This document shows, one piece after another, positions 7,817 to 17,748 of a stretch of DNA of 64,000 nt. The translations under genes were made by a program, and so were the position numbers. Source of the DNA: Sphingobium sp. CR2-8. GTDB taxonomy: Bacteria; Pseudomonadota; Alphaproteobacteria; Sphingomonadales; Sphingomonadaceae. The notes under the pieces are model-generated. The model ran no database searches, was not told the DNA's origin, and was given only the letters and a program-made list of their open reading frames with translations. Every line of letters starts with the position of its first letter. Positions within the stretch are counted from its first letter, which is position 1. The DNA lies in NCBI RefSeq assembly GCF_035818615.1, contig NZ_JAYKZY010000002.1, positions 870,501 through 934,500 of the forward strand, read 5' to 3'.

Positions 7817-8827
7817 ATGATATTGGACGGACAGGATGACGATCGGATCGTCGAAGGCTATTGGGATCTGGACCAGCTGGTCGTCGCACTGGGCGCGGCG
7901 CGCAGCCGCTGGCGGCAGGGGCAGAAACATCATGCCGAATATGGCGCTGAAGGTTTTCCCTCGCGCGCCAACCTGACCAAGATCATGCAGTCGCTGTGCG
8001 GCGCGCTGTTTCCGCTGCGCCTTGGTCCCAGCTTCGTGCGGCTCCACAATGAAGACGCCTATGTCGCCGAAACCCTGCAAACGGTGCTCAGCCGCCTCTA
8101 CGGCCAGATCCGGCTGGAACAGATTTATGCGCTGAAGGGCGAGCCGGCCGATGCGGTGGATCGGGAGGCCGCGCGCATCATCGGCAGCTTCGCCCAGAGC
8201 CTGCCCGCCTTGCGCGTGCTGCTGGATACCGATGTCGACGCGGCGTTCCTGGGCGATCCCGCCGCGCGCAGCGTGGACGAAGTGCTGATCTGCTATCCGT
8301 CCATGCTGGCGATCATCCACCACCGGCTGGCGCATCGCCTGCATGCACTGGGCGCGCCACTGGTCGCGCGGATCATCTCGGAAATCGCCCATGGGAAGAC
8401 GGGGATCGACATCCATCCCGGCGCGACCATCGGCCAGTCCTTCTTCATCGATCATGGCACCGGCGTCGTCATCGGCGAAACTGCGATCGTGGGCGACCGG
8501 GTGCGCCTGTATCAGGGCGTGACGCTGGGCGCGCGCAGCTTTCCCGCGGACGAGAAGGGGCATCTGGAAAAGGCGCTGCCCCGCCATCCGATCATAGAGG
8601 ATGATGTGGTGATCTACGCCGGGGCGGCCGTGCTGGGGCGGATCATCGTGGGCAGCCGGTCGGTGATCGGCGGCAATGTCTGGCTGACCGACAGCGTGCC
8701 CGCCGACAGCAACGTCCGCCAGGCCAAGGCCCATTATGAAGTGACCAGCCGCGTCGACGTCTCCGCCCCCCACCGCGTTCACGCCTGGGTGGAGGAGGCA
8801 AGCGACGGGATCGGGGAGAATATCTAG
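7817..8827 (+). CDS. epsC: Serine O-acetyltransferase, EpsC type
   Basis: A 336-residue protein. The N-terminal helical part is followed by a left-handed beta-helix acyltransferase domain (about 195-310) with hexapeptide repeats such as IDIHPGATIGQSFFIDHGTG and VIGETAIVGDRVRLYQGVTL. Serine acetyltransferase makes O-acetylserine from serine and acetyl-CoA, the first step of cysteine synthesis; the cysteine synthase gene is at 40679 in this window. A GAGG ribosome binding site precedes the ATG. A long palindrome (8832-8903) follows the stop. Confidence 0.87.
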   Translation: MILDGQDDDRIVEGYWDLDQLVVALGAARSRWRQGQKHHAEYGAEGFPSRANLTKIMQSLCGALFPLRLGPSFVRLHNEDAYVAETLQTVLSRLYGQIRLEQIYALKGEPADAVDREAARIIGSFAQSLPALRVLLDTDVDAAFLGDPAARSVDEVLICYPSMLAIIHHRLAHRLHALGAPLVARIISEIAHGKTGIDIHPGATIGQSFFIDHGTGVVIGETAIVGDRVRLYQGVTLGARSFPADEKGHLEKALPRHPIIEDDVVIYAGAAVLGRIIVGSRSVIGGNVWLTDSVPADSNVRQAKAHYEVTSRVDVSAPHRVHAWVEEASDGIGENI

Positions 8828-8831
8828 GTTC

Positions 8832-8903
8832 GCTGTTCCCCGGCGAAGGCCGGGGTCCAGTCCCATCCAAGCAACTGGACCCCGGCCTTCGCCGGGGAGC
8901 AGC
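8832..8903. repeat. Palindromic repeat, family B copy 1 (intergenic)
   Basis: A 30-bp inverted repeat with one mismatch (8832-8861 with 8874-8903) around a 12-nt loop. The arm core reads CCCCGGCGAAGGCCGGGG followed by TCCAGT. It fills the gap between the convergent epsC and alkaline phosphatase genes and may serve as a terminator for both. Related copies lie at 32270-32343 and inside murD at 52005-52080. Confidence 0.85.
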
Positions 8904-8908
8904 CAAAT

Positions 8909-10600
8909 TTATCGTCCAGCGCAGCTATCCCCGTTGCCTGCGATCAGGTCCAGGCAGCGGCCGTCGATCTCGCTTTTGGGCACTGGCAGGGCGATCAGCG
9001 CGGCCAGGCTGGGCAGGATATCCACCGTCTCTATGCCCAGCGGCTGTTCGAAATGCTGCATGCCCTTGCGCCAGAACAGGATCGGCACGCGGCGGTCGGT
9101 GTCCCAGGGCGAACCATGGGTCGCGACCGATCCCATCACCGCCTGTTCGGGGATGGACATCACGCGCGGCTTCAACAGCAGCAGCAGGTCGCCCGAGCGT
9201 TCGGGATAGAAGCTGGCGCGCGCTTCCTGAATCAGGCTCCAGCTTTCGGGCGGGCCGGAGGGGGAAGGGGTGGCGGCGATCTGCGCCTTGGTGAACACGG
9301 TTTCGACCTGGGGATGCGCGCGAAGCAGCTTGAGCGCTTCGGCCTCCACGCGCGCGCGCTGCGGCGCGGTCAGCCCCTTGTCGAAATAGAGGTCGCCCGA
9401 AGGACCGTCGCCCCAGATGACCTTTTTGCCGGGCAGCCCCGCCTTGTCCGCGATGGCGGCATTAAGCGCCTTGGGCGTCAGCGCCATGTCGACGCGCTGT
9501 TCCATGGGCATGGCGTTCAGCTGGTGGCGTTCGGGCAGGTCGTGGCCGCCATGGTCGGCGGTCAGCACGACGACATAGTCGATGCCGTCCTTGTCCAGCC
9601 GGTCGAAGAAGGCGCCCAGTTCATGGTCGAGCCGATCGACCTGGATGCAGCTTTCGGTCCCTTCGGTGCCATAGGTGTGGCCGACATAGTCGGTCGCCGA
9701 CAGGCCGATCGATATGATGTCTGTCTGCGCCTGCTTGCCCAGGTCCAGATTTTCGATCGCGGCCGCAGCGAACGCCAAAGTCATCGCGTCCTGCTCGGGC
9801 GAGATGCGAAAGCCCTTATAGTCGCCCGCCGCGCGCGCGAAGCGGCCGGTGCCCACGCTGCGGTCGCCCGCTTTCACGGCGAAATCCTTCGACACGCATT
9901 GTGCGGGCAGGGCAAAGCCCGGATTGGCCTGCGCCAGTCGCCCGGCCATCGCTTCGTTCACCTTGGCGACCAGCGGCGGGGTGGCGACGCCCTTGTAACT
10001 GACATAGCCCTGCGGTCCGCCCAGCCACCAGACATGATCGGCGGTGCCGCCGCCCATCATGATCGCGGCGCGATCCTTCCCCGCGACCGACACGACGCGG
10101 GTGGCGGGGTTGGCCGCCTTCATTCGGCCGCCCAGCGTCGGGACTTTGAGGTGCAGGGGGGAGGCGACATAATTATCGCTGTCGCTGCCCGGCTGGCTTT
10201 CATCCTCGGCGCAATAGACATTCTTGTCGGCGCGCCCGGTCGACAGGTCGAACCAGTTATTGGCGATGATGCCGGTGCGCGACGGGCGGCTGCCGGTCAG
10301 GATGGTCGAATGGCCGGGGCAGGTTTCGGTCGCGGCATGGCTTTGATAGCCGCGCGGGAAGACCGCGCCCTCGCTCGTCAGCCGCTTGAGGCCGCCGGTA
10401 TAATATTGGCGATATTCGCTGAACAGGTCGGCGGAAAACTGGTCCACGCTGATCGCGACGATCAGCTTGGGCGGCGTCGCAGCTGTCGTCGCGGCGGACC
10501 GGACGGTGGCCGACGCGGGCGCTGGGCTTTGCGCCATGGTCGGCATGACGGGGGCCATGGCAGTGGCGATCAACAGGGCGGCGACAACTCGTTTCAACAT
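8909..10600 (-). CDS. Secreted alkaline phosphatase, SPAP/PafA-like
   Basis: A 563-residue protein with a signal peptide (MLKRVVAALLIATAMAPV...AQS). Residues expected for the Sphingomonas SPAP enzyme are visible in order: Asp in ISVDQF, the nucleophilic Thr in TETCPGHST, Asn in IANNWFD, Lys and Arg in AGKDRAA, Asp and His in ATDYVGHTYG, Asp-His in TADHGGHD, and His in VATHGSPW. These are the two-zinc site and the Lys/Arg phosphate contacts of the PhoA/PafA superfamily. It hydrolyses phosphate monoesters, probably in the periplasm, for phosphate scavenging. Divergent from the DsbD gene across 76 bp. Confidence 0.92.
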   Translation of the reverse strand: MLKRVVAALLIATAMAPVMPTMAQSPAPASATVRSAATTAATPPKLIVAISVDQFSADLFSEYRQYYTGGLKRLTSEGAVFPRGYQSHAATETCPGHSTILTGSRPSRTGIIANNWFDLSTGRADKNVYCAEDESQPGSDSDNYVASPLHLKVPTLGGRMKAANPATRVVSVAGKDRAAIMMGGGTADHVWWLGGPQGYVSYKGVATPPLVAKVNEAMAGRLAQANPGFALPAQCVSKDFAVKAGDRSVGTGRFARAAGDYKGFRISPEQDAMTLAFAAAAIENLDLGKQAQTDIISIGLSATDYVGHTYGTEGTESCIQVDRLDHELGAFFDRLDKDGIDYVVVLTADHGGHDLPERHQLNAMPMEQRVDMALTPKALNAAIADKAGLPGKKVIWGDGPSGDLYFDKGLTAPQRARVEAEALKLLRAHPQVETVFTKAQIAATPSPSGPPESWSLIQEARASFYPERSGDLLLLLKPRVMSIPEQAVMGSVATHGSPWDTDRRVPILFWRKGMQHFEQPLGIETVDILPSLAALIALPVPKSEIDGRCLDLIAGNGDSCAGR

Positions 10601-10676
10601 ATGCTATGCCTTCTCATGCCTTGACGGCGCTATGGGAGCGACCTAGCCCCCTTGCATTCTTGCGACCAGAGGCCCG

Positions 10677-12704
10677 ATGCGGATTTTTCAAGTCATATTC
10701 ATGACGCTTGCCCTGCTGGCGGGTCTGCCCGCCGCACAGGCGCAGGGCGCGTTCGCCACCGGCCCGGCGCATATCGTCGCTGGCCTGGCCGCCGAAAGCG
10801 CCGCGCCCAAAGCGGGCGAGGGGACGACTATCGCCTTTGCCATGGCGCCGGAAAAGGGCTGGCACGGCTATTGGGAAAATCCGGGCGATGCGGGCCTTGG
10901 CATGACGGTCGACTGGACGCTGCCCCAAGGCGTGACCGTTGGCCCGCTGCGCTATCCGGTGCCCGAAACGCTGCTGATTTCCGGCCTGATGAACCATGTC
11001 TATGAAGGCCCCTATGCGGTGCTGGCCGACCTGAAGGTCGCGCCGGGCATCGCGCCGGGCACGCGGCTGCCGATCCGGGCGAAGGCGCAATGGCTGGTCT
11101 GCACCGACAAGGTGTGCGTGCCCGAAAGCGGCGACCTGACGCTCGACCTGATCGTGGGCGACGGCAGCGTCGCGCCTGCGGCCCGCGCCCGTTTCGACGA
11201 CTGGCGCACCCATATGCCCCGGCCGCTCGGGTCGGAAGCAACCTATGCGATCAAGGACGGCAAGCTGCGCCTGTCCGTGCCGTTCCCGGCGGACGCCCAG
11301 GCGCGCGACGTCCATCTCTTCCCGCTGGCCGAAGGGCTGGCCCGCTACGCCGCGCCGCAGACGGTGACGCGTCAGGGTGACCGGCTGCTGCTGGAAACCG
11401 ACGCGGCGGAGGGTGGAAAAGGCGGCATCGTGCAGGCGGTGCTGCGGACCGGCGAGCATGTCGGCTTCCTGCTGACGGCGAAACCCGGCGATATCGCCGT
11501 GCCTGCGAGCGGTAGCCAGATGGGTGCGATCCTTGCCGCACTGGGTGGCGCGTTGCTGGGCGGCCTGCTGCTCAACATCATGCCCTGCGTCTTCCCGATC
11601 CTGGGTCTCAAAGCCATGAAGCTCGCCAAGGCGGGCGGCGACGAGCGCGCCGTGCGGCGCGAAGCACTGGCCTATACGCTCGGCATCATCCTGACCTGTC
11701 TGGCGCTGGGCGGCCTGCTGCTGGCGCTGCGCGCGGCGGGCGGGGCGGTCGGCTGGGCGTTCCAGTTGCAGGATCCGCGCATCATCCTGGCGCTGCTGCT
11801 GCTGGTGACCGGCATCGCCTTCAACTTGGCGGGCTTGTTCGACCTCAGCGCCTATGGCGGTGGCGAGGGGCTGGCGGGGAAGGGCGGCGTGGCCGGTTCC
11901 TTCTGGACCGGCGCGCTGGTCGCCTTCGTTGCGACACCTTGCACCGGCCCGTTCATGGCGGCGGCGATGGGGGCGGCGCTGCTCCTGCCCCTGCCCGCCG
12001 CGCTGGCGGTCTTCGCGGGGCTGGGGTTGGGGCTGGCGCTGCCCTTCCTGCTGCTCGCCTACATACCCGCGCTGCGCAACCGCTTGCCCAAACCAGGTGG
12101 CTGGATGGGCCTTTTCCAGAAGATCCTCGCCATCCCCATGTTCCTGACCGCGCTCGGCCTCGCCTGGCTGCTGGGCCAGCAACGCGGTGTCTCCGGCATG
12201 ACGATCGGGCTGGCGGCAGCGCTGTTGCTGGCGCTGCTCCTCTGGTGGCTAGGTGGTCGCCAGCGCAGCGGCAAGGGCGGTGGTCTGATCGCCCTGATCG
12301 TCGGGTTTGCGCTGCTCGCGGGCGCCAGCTACGCCCTGCCGACCCACGCGCCGACCGCTGTCGAAAAAAGCGAAACAACTGTCCATTTCGATGTCGCAAA
12401 ACTGGCCGAACTGCGCGCCGCGAGCAAGCCGGTCTTCCTCTATTTCACCGCCGACTGGTGCCTGACCTGCAAGGCGAATGAGGCCGCCGCGATCGACCGC
12501 GCCGAAACCCGCGACGCGTTCAACAAGGGTGGGGTGACGGTCATGGTCGGCGACTGGACCAATGCCGATCCGGCCATCACCCGCTTCCTGGAAAGCCAGG
12601 GCCGCTCGGGCGTCCCCCTCTACCTCTGGTACGCGCCGGGCAAGGAGGCGCAGACCCTGCCGCAACTCCTGACCCCCGCCACGCTCGCCGGGCTGGTGCC
12701 CTGA
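10677..12704 (+). CDS. DsbD/ScsB-like thiol:disulfide interchange protein
   Basis: A 675-residue inner-membrane protein. A signal peptide (residues 1-22) leads into an N-terminal periplasmic domain (about 25-270) with a Cys pair near CTDKVCVPE. The transmembrane core (about 280-550) has the paired cysteines in NIMPCVFPIL (about 303) and VATPCTGPF (about 421). A C-terminal thioredoxin domain has the active site ADWCLTCKANE (about 593). It carries electrons from cytoplasmic thioredoxin across the membrane to periplasmic thiols. The N-terminal domain resembles ScsB (suppressor of copper sensitivity) more than classical DsbD. The tlyA start overlaps its stop (TGATG). Confidence 0.88.
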   Translation: MRIFQVIFMTLALLAGLPAAQAQGAFATGPAHIVAGLAAESAAPKAGEGTTIAFAMAPEKGWHGYWENPGDAGLGMTVDWTLPQGVTVGPLRYPVPETLLISGLMNHVYEGPYAVLADLKVAPGIAPGTRLPIRAKAQWLVCTDKVCVPESGDLTLDLIVGDGSVAPAARARFDDWRTHMPRPLGSEATYAIKDGKLRLSVPFPADAQARDVHLFPLAEGLARYAAPQTVTRQGDRLLLETDAAEGGKGGIVQAVLRTGEHVGFLLTAKPGDIAVPASGSQMGAILAALGGALLGGLLLNIMPCVFPILGLKAMKLAKAGGDERAVRREALAYTLGIILTCLALGGLLLALRAAGGAVGWAFQLQDPRIILALLLLVTGIAFNLAGLFDLSAYGGGEGLAGKGGVAGSFWTGALVAFVATPCTGPFMAAAMGAALLLPLPAALAVFAGLGLGLALPFLLLAYIPALRNRLPKPGGWMGLFQKILAIPMFLTALGLAWLLGQQRGVSGMTIGLAAALLLALLLWWLGGRQRSGKGGGLIALIVGFALLAGASYALPTHAPTAVEKSETTVHFDVAKLAELRAASKPVFLYFTADWCLTCKANEAAAIDRAETRDAFNKGGVTVMVGDWTNADPAITRFLESQGRSGVPLYLWYAPGKEAQTLPQLLTPATLAGLVP

Positions 12705-13441
12705 TGGCGAAGGTCCGCGCCGACCAGTTGCTCGTCGATAGCGGTCTTGCCGAAAGCAGGGCGCGCGCGCAGGCGTTGATCCTCGCGGGCCTCGTCTTCC
12801 TGGGCGACAAGAAAGTGGAGAAGGCCGGGCAGCAGGTGGCGGCCGACGCAGAACTCGACGTGCGCGGTCGCGACCATCCCTGGGTCTCGCGCGGCGGCAT
12901 CAAGCTGGCCCATGCGCTGGACGCATTCGCGATCGACGTGACCGGCTTCGTCGCCATCGACGTCGGTTCCTCGACCGGGGGCTTTACCGACGTGCTGCTG
13001 ACGAACGGCGCGGCGAAGGTCTATGCGGTCGACAGCGGCACCAACCAGCTCGCCTGGAAACTGCGCTCCGACGACCGGGTTATCGTCCATGAACAGACCA
13101 GCGCCCGGATATTGACCGACGCGCACATTCCCGAACCGGCCGACATCATCGTGTGCGACGCCAGCTTCATCGCGCTCTCCAAGGTACTGGAAAAGCCGAT
13201 CGGCTTCGTCAAGCCCGGCGCGCAGATGGTCGCGCTGATCAAGCCGCAGTTCGAAGCGCGGCGCGAGGAGGTGGGCAAGAATGGCGTGATCCGCGATCCC
13301 GCCGTCCACGACCGGGTCTGCACGGAAGTGCAGGACTGGGTCGTCGCGCAGGGCTGGACCGTCGCGGGTCTGACGCAAAGCCCGATTACCGGACCGCAGG
13401 GCAATGTCGAATTTCTGCTCTATGCCCGCCTTGGCGGATAA
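12704..13441 (+). CDS. tlyA: TlyA-family rRNA methyltransferase (S4 plus FtsJ domains)
   Basis: A 245-residue protein with an N-terminal S4 RNA-binding domain (about 1-60, beginning MAKVRADQLLVDSGLAESRA) and a Rossmann FtsJ-type methyltransferase domain. The SAM-binding start is FVAIDVGSSTGGFTDVLL and a later motif is ICDASFIALSK. TlyA proteins methylate 2'-O of cytidine in ribosomal RNA; they were once called hemolysins. Translation is probably coupled to the dsbD-like gene (one-base overlap), though no functional link is evident. Confidence 0.9.
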   Translation: MAKVRADQLLVDSGLAESRARAQALILAGLVFLGDKKVEKAGQQVAADAELDVRGRDHPWVSRGGIKLAHALDAFAIDVTGFVAIDVGSSTGGFTDVLLTNGAAKVYAVDSGTNQLAWKLRSDDRVIVHEQTSARILTDAHIPEPADIIVCDASFIALSKVLEKPIGFVKPGAQMVALIKPQFEARREEVGKNGVIRDPAVHDRVCTEVQDWVVAQGWTVAGLTQSPITGPQGNVEFLLYARLGG

Positions 13442-13538
13442 TGGACCCCTGTTCGTTTTCTGACCCCGACACCTGTTGATACATATTGCGACAAACCTCC
13501 CCATTGTGTCGCCCCGAAAGGCCCGATAGCCCCCTGCC

Positions 13539-14618
13539 ATGCGCCCGTTCCTGCCTGCCCTTATCACCGCCCTTTGTGTTGCCGGTTGCAGCGGCGAAAA
13601 GCCGCAAAAGCCCCGCCTCGTCCCGCTGGTCGAGGTGCAGCCGATCGCGCCTGTCGCCTTTACCGACGATATCGAAGCGGTCGGCACGGCGCTCGCCAAT
13701 GAACAGGTGGTGCTGTCCGCGCCTGTGACCGAACGGATCGAAACCCTCAACTTCTCCGATGGCGGCTATGTGGCCAAGGGGCAGGTGATCGCGCGGCTGG
13801 CCGTCGGGCAGGAAAAGGCCGAACTTGCATCGGCCGAAGCGACCGCGCTACAGGCGGGCCAGCAGCTCCAGCGCATCCAGGCGCTCAAGGCGCGCGGCTT
13901 CGCCACCGGTGCGACGCTGGAACAGCAGGTGGCGCTCGCCAACGCCGCCCGCGCCAATGCGCAACTGGCCCGCGCCTCGATCGGCGACCGGGTGATCCGC
14001 GCACCCTTTGCCGGCTGGGTCAGTCTGCGCACCGTGTCGCCCGGCGCGATCGTCACTGCGGGCACGCCGATCGCCACGGTCAGCGACATCAGCCGCATCA
14101 AGCTGGACTTCACCATTCCTGAAACCCGGCTGGCGATGATCCGCACCGGCATGCCGATCAAGGCGGTGTCGGCCGCCTGGCCCGACCGGCCCTTCAACGG
14201 CACGATCGCCACCATCGATCCCGTGATCGACCCCGCCACCCGCGCGGTGCGGGTGCGCGCGATCCTGCCCAATCCCGACCGGGCGCTGAAACCCGGCATG
14301 TTGCTGACCGTCAGCGTGCTGGCCCGCCAGCGCCGGTCGCTTGGCCTACCCGAACTCTCTGTGGTGGGGGACGGCGACGAACGCTATGTCTTCGTGATCG
14401 AGGATCGCACCGCCAAGCGGGTGAAGGTCGACACCGGCATCCGCCAGGATGGACGGGTCGAGATATTGAGCGGCGTGAAGCCGGGCCAGATGGTCGTGAC
14501 CGAAGGCGTGGTCAAGCTGACCGACGGCGCGACCGTGCGGCTGGCTGGTGACAAGCCCAAGGGTGGCGCTGGCAAGGATGGCATGTCCGGGGATGCTGCC
14601 GGCAAGGCCGCGCGCTGA
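13539..14618 (+). CDS. RND efflux periplasmic adaptor (lipoprotein)
   Basis: A 359-residue HlyD/AcrA-type membrane fusion protein. A lipobox (LCVAGC) places the acylated Cys near residue 18, so it is anchored in the inner membrane. A barrel-sandwich lipoyl-like domain (SDGGYVAKGQVIARL) flanks a short helical hairpin (about 85-150), followed by beta-barrel and membrane-proximal domains. The pump starts inside its stop codon (ATG at 14618). No TolC-type channel gene is adjacent, so one elsewhere in the genome must complete the tripartite pump. Confidence 0.9.
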   Translation: MRPFLPALITALCVAGCSGEKPQKPRLVPLVEVQPIAPVAFTDDIEAVGTALANEQVVLSAPVTERIETLNFSDGGYVAKGQVIARLAVGQEKAELASAEATALQAGQQLQRIQALKARGFATGATLEQQVALANAARANAQLARASIGDRVIRAPFAGWVSLRTVSPGAIVTAGTPIATVSDISRIKLDFTIPETRLAMIRTGMPIKAVSAAWPDRPFNGTIATIDPVIDPATRAVRVRAILPNPDRALKPGMLLTVSVLARQRRSLGLPELSVVGDGDERYVFVIEDRTAKRVKVDTGIRQDGRVEILSGVKPGQMVVTEGVVKLTDGATVRLAGDKPKGGAGKDGMSGDAAGKAAR

Positions 14619-17600
14619 TGCAGCTTTCCGACCTTTCCGTCCGCCGCCCGGTCTTCGCCGCGGTCGTCGCGGTGCTGCTCTGCATCGTCGGCGTCGTCGG
14701 CTGGATGAGCCTGTCGGTGCGCGAATATCCCGACACCGATCCGCCGATCGTGTCGGTCGAAACCAGCTATACCGGCGCGGCGGCATCCGTCGTGGAAAGC
14801 CGCATCACCCAGTTGATCGAAGATGCGGTCGCAGGCGTGCAGGGCATCCAGACGATCACGTCCACGTCGCAGGACGGCACGTCGAACATCAATATCGAAT
14901 TCGACCCCTCACGCGATATCGACACCGCCGCCAACGACGTGCGCGACCGCGTGGGATCGGTGGTGGAAGATCTGCCCGAAGACGCGCTGGCGCCTGAAAT
15001 CCGCAAGGTCGATTCAGATGCGCGCGCCATCCTGTTCCTCGCCTTTTCCCGGCCCGGCTGGACGCCGATCCAGATCAGCGACTATCTCGACCGCAACGTC
15101 GCCGACCGGTTCGCCGCGATCGACGGCGTCGCCCGCGTCAACATCAGCGGTGAAGCGCGCCCGTCCACCCGCATCTGGTTCAACGCCGAAAAACTCGCCG
15201 CCTTCGGCCTGACTCCCGCCGATGTCGAATCCGCGCTGCGGGCGCAGAATGTCGAACTGCCCGCCGGTCGTTTCGAATCGCAGGATCAGAACCAGACGCT
15301 GCGGGTCGAGCGCCCCTTCGCCACGCCCGCTGAATTTGCCGGGCTGGTCGTGGGACGCGGCACCGATGGCTATCAGGTGCGGCTGGGCGACGTCGCGCGG
15401 ATCGAGGAAGGGGCGGAAAACCCCTATACCAGCTTCCGGTCGAACCAGGGCACCGCGATCGGCATCGGCATCATCCGCCAGTCGGGCGCGAACACGCTGG
15501 ACGTCGCGCAAAAGGCCAAGGCGCTGATCAAGGAGCTGGAGCCGACCCTGCCGCAGGGGATGCGCGTCGCCATCGGCACCGACGAATCCCTCTTCATCGA
15601 ACGCGCCATCGCCAATGTGTACGACACGCTGATCGAAGCGGCGCTGCTCGTGATCCTGGTCATCTTCCTGTTCCTGGGGTCGGTGCGCGCCACCATCATC
15701 CCGGCGGTGACGGTGCCCATCTGCCTGCTCGCCACCTGCGCCGTCATGTGGCTGCTCGGCCTGTCGATCAACCTGCTGACCCTGCTCGCCTTCGTGCTGG
15801 CGATCGGCCTGGTGGTGGACGACGCCATCGTCGTGCTGGAAAATGTCTATCACCGCATCGAACAGGGCGAAGACCCGCTGGTCGCCGCCTATCTCGGCAC
15901 GCGGCAGGTGGGCTTTGCGATCATCTCCACCACGCTGGTCGTGTGCGCCGTGTTCGTGCCCGTCATGTTCCTGGCGGGGCAGACCGGCCTGCTGTTCCGC
16001 GAGCTGGCGATCGCGATGATCGCGGCGATCGCCTTTTCCGGCTTCATCTCGCTCAGCCTCGCGCCGATGCTCTGTTCCAAGCTGCTGAAAAATGCCGAAC
16101 GGGGCCGGCTGGCGCGCTGGATCGACGCGCGGTTCCAGCGGCTGGAAAATGGCTATGCCCGATGGCTGGACGGCGCGCTGCGCAAACCGCTGCTGCCGCT
16201 GCTGGGCGTGCTGCTGTTCCTGGGAGTCGCGGGTTTCTTCTTCACCCGCCTGCCGAGCGAACTGGCCCCGGCGGAAGATACCGGCGTGGTCGAAGCGCAG
16301 ATCAGCGCGCCCGAAGGCACCGGCTTTGCCCGGATGATGGCCTATATGAAGAAGATCGAGGATGACCTTGCCTTCCTGCGCAAGGATGGCACGCTCCAGA
16401 ATCTGGTCATTCGCGCGCCTGCCGGGTTCGGGGCGACCGACGATTATAACAGCGGCAACGTCATCGCCTTCCTGCGGCCATGGGAAGATCGCACCATCAC
16501 GACGGCCGAGGTCGCCACGATCGTGAACAAGGTGATCGCCGACCAGCCCGGCGTGCGCGGCAATGCGGCGCCGCGATCGGGGCTGGGGCGCGGGCGCGGG
16601 CTGCCGGTCAACATCGTGCTGGCGGGGTCCACCTATGAAGGGCTGGTGGCCGCACGCGACCGGATCATGGCGGCGGCGGCGGCCTATCCGGGCCTCATCA
16701 ACGTGGACAGCGATTATAAGGAAACCAAGCCGCAGATGCGGATCGAAACCAACCTGGCGCGCGCGGGCGACCTGGGCGTTTCGGTGAACGACGTCAGCCA
16801 GGCGCTGCAAAGCCTGCTCGGTTCGCGGCGCGTGGGCACCTATGTTGACCGGGGCGAGGAATATCGCGTGCTGGTGCAGGCGGAGGAGGATGGCCGCCGC
16901 ACCGTGGCCGATCTGGAGCGGATCAACGTCCGCTCGCGCACCGGCGCGCTGGTGCCGCTGTCCGCGCTGGTCACCGTGCGCGAAGTCGCCGGGCCGCGCC
17001 AGCTCAACCGGTACAACAAGCTGCGCGCCATCACCCTGACCGCCGCGCTTGCGCCCGGCACCTCGCTGGGCGAAGCGCTCGGCTTCCTGGAGGATCAGGC
17101 GCGTCAGTCGCCCGAAGTGCTGGCGATCGGCTATCGCGGCGAAAGCCAGTCGTTGCGCGAAACCGGCGGCTCGATCTGGGTGATCTTCGGCCTCACCATC
17201 CTGCTGGTCTATCTGCTGCTTGCCGCGCAGTTCGAAAGCTTCGTCCATCCCGGCGTCATCATCGCCACGGTGCCGCTGGCGGTGGCCGGCGGCGCGCTGG
17301 GGCTGGCGATCACCGGTGGGACCATCAACCTCTACAGCCAGATCGGCATCGTCATGCTGGTGGGGCTGGCGGCCAAGAACGGCATCCTGATCGTCGAGTT
17401 CGCCAACCAGTTGCGCGACGAAGGCATGGCGGTGGCCGAGGCCATTCGCGAGGCCGCCAAGCGCCGCCTGCGCCCGATCCTGATGACCTCCATCGCGACC
17501 GTGATCGGCGCGGTGCCGCTGGTCATTCGGGGTGGTGCCGGGGCTGCAGCGCGTCATTCGATCGGCACCGTGGTGGTGTTCGGCGTCAGCCTGGCGACGC

Positions 17601-17722
17601 TCATCACATTGTTCCTGATCCCGATCTTCTATTCGCGCGTTGCCAAGCGCACGGTTTCTCCGCAAACCGTCAGCCGGAAACTGGATTCGGCGCTCAAGGA
17701 TTCGCCGGAACCGGCCGAATAA
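14618..17722 (+). CDS. RND efflux pump, HAE1 (AcrB-like) family
   Basis: A 1034-residue inner-membrane pump, the usual length of HAE1 permeases. It opens with the cytoplasmic helix and first TM (LSDLSVRRPVFAAVVAV) and has the large periplasmic loops. The proton-relay Asp pair of TM4 is in GLVVDDAIVVLENV. The second half repeats the architecture (GIVMLVGLAAKNGILIVEF). It exports hydrophobic or amphiphilic compounds using the proton gradient, together with the adaptor upstream. No local regulator gene is seen, so the substrate is unknown. Confidence 0.93.
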   Translation: MQLSDLSVRRPVFAAVVAVLLCIVGVVGWMSLSVREYPDTDPPIVSVETSYTGAAASVVESRITQLIEDAVAGVQGIQTITSTSQDGTSNINIEFDPSRDIDTAANDVRDRVGSVVEDLPEDALAPEIRKVDSDARAILFLAFSRPGWTPIQISDYLDRNVADRFAAIDGVARVNISGEARPSTRIWFNAEKLAAFGLTPADVESALRAQNVELPAGRFESQDQNQTLRVERPFATPAEFAGLVVGRGTDGYQVRLGDVARIEEGAENPYTSFRSNQGTAIGIGIIRQSGANTLDVAQKAKALIKELEPTLPQGMRVAIGTDESLFIERAIANVYDTLIEAALLVILVIFLFLGSVRATIIPAVTVPICLLATCAVMWLLGLSINLLTLLAFVLAIGLVVDDAIVVLENVYHRIEQGEDPLVAAYLGTRQVGFAIISTTLVVCAVFVPVMFLAGQTGLLFRELAIAMIAAIAFSGFISLSLAPMLCSKLLKNAERGRLARWIDARFQRLENGYARWLDGALRKPLLPLLGVLLFLGVAGFFFTRLPSELAPAEDTGVVEAQISAPEGTGFARMMAYMKKIEDDLAFLRKDGTLQNLVIRAPAGFGATDDYNSGNVIAFLRPWEDRTITTAEVATIVNKVIADQPGVRGNAAPRSGLGRGRGLPVNIVLAGSTYEGLVAARDRIMAAAAAYPGLINVDSDYKETKPQMRIETNLARAGDLGVSVNDVSQALQSLLGSRRVGTYVDRGEEYRVLVQAEEDGRRTVADLERINVRSRTGALVPLSALVTVREVAGPRQLNRYNKLRAITLTAALAPGTSLGEALGFLEDQARQSPEVLAIGYRGESQSLRETGGSIWVIFGLTILLVYLLLAAQFESFVHPGVIIATVPLAVAGGALGLAITGGTINLYSQIGIVMLVGLAAKNGILIVEFANQLRDEGMAVAEAIREAAKRRLRPILMTSIATVIGAVPLVIRGGAGAAARHSIGTVVVFGVSLATLITLFLIPIFYSRVAKRTVSPQTVSRKLDSALKDSPEPAE

Positions 17723-17748
17723 CATAGGTTTTTGGAGCTGCGTTGCCG

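Noticed and set aside
15014-17725. A 903-codon open frame antisense to the RND pump
   Set aside because: No recognisable domain, extreme Asp/Gln/His/Arg content, fully covered by the pump gene.
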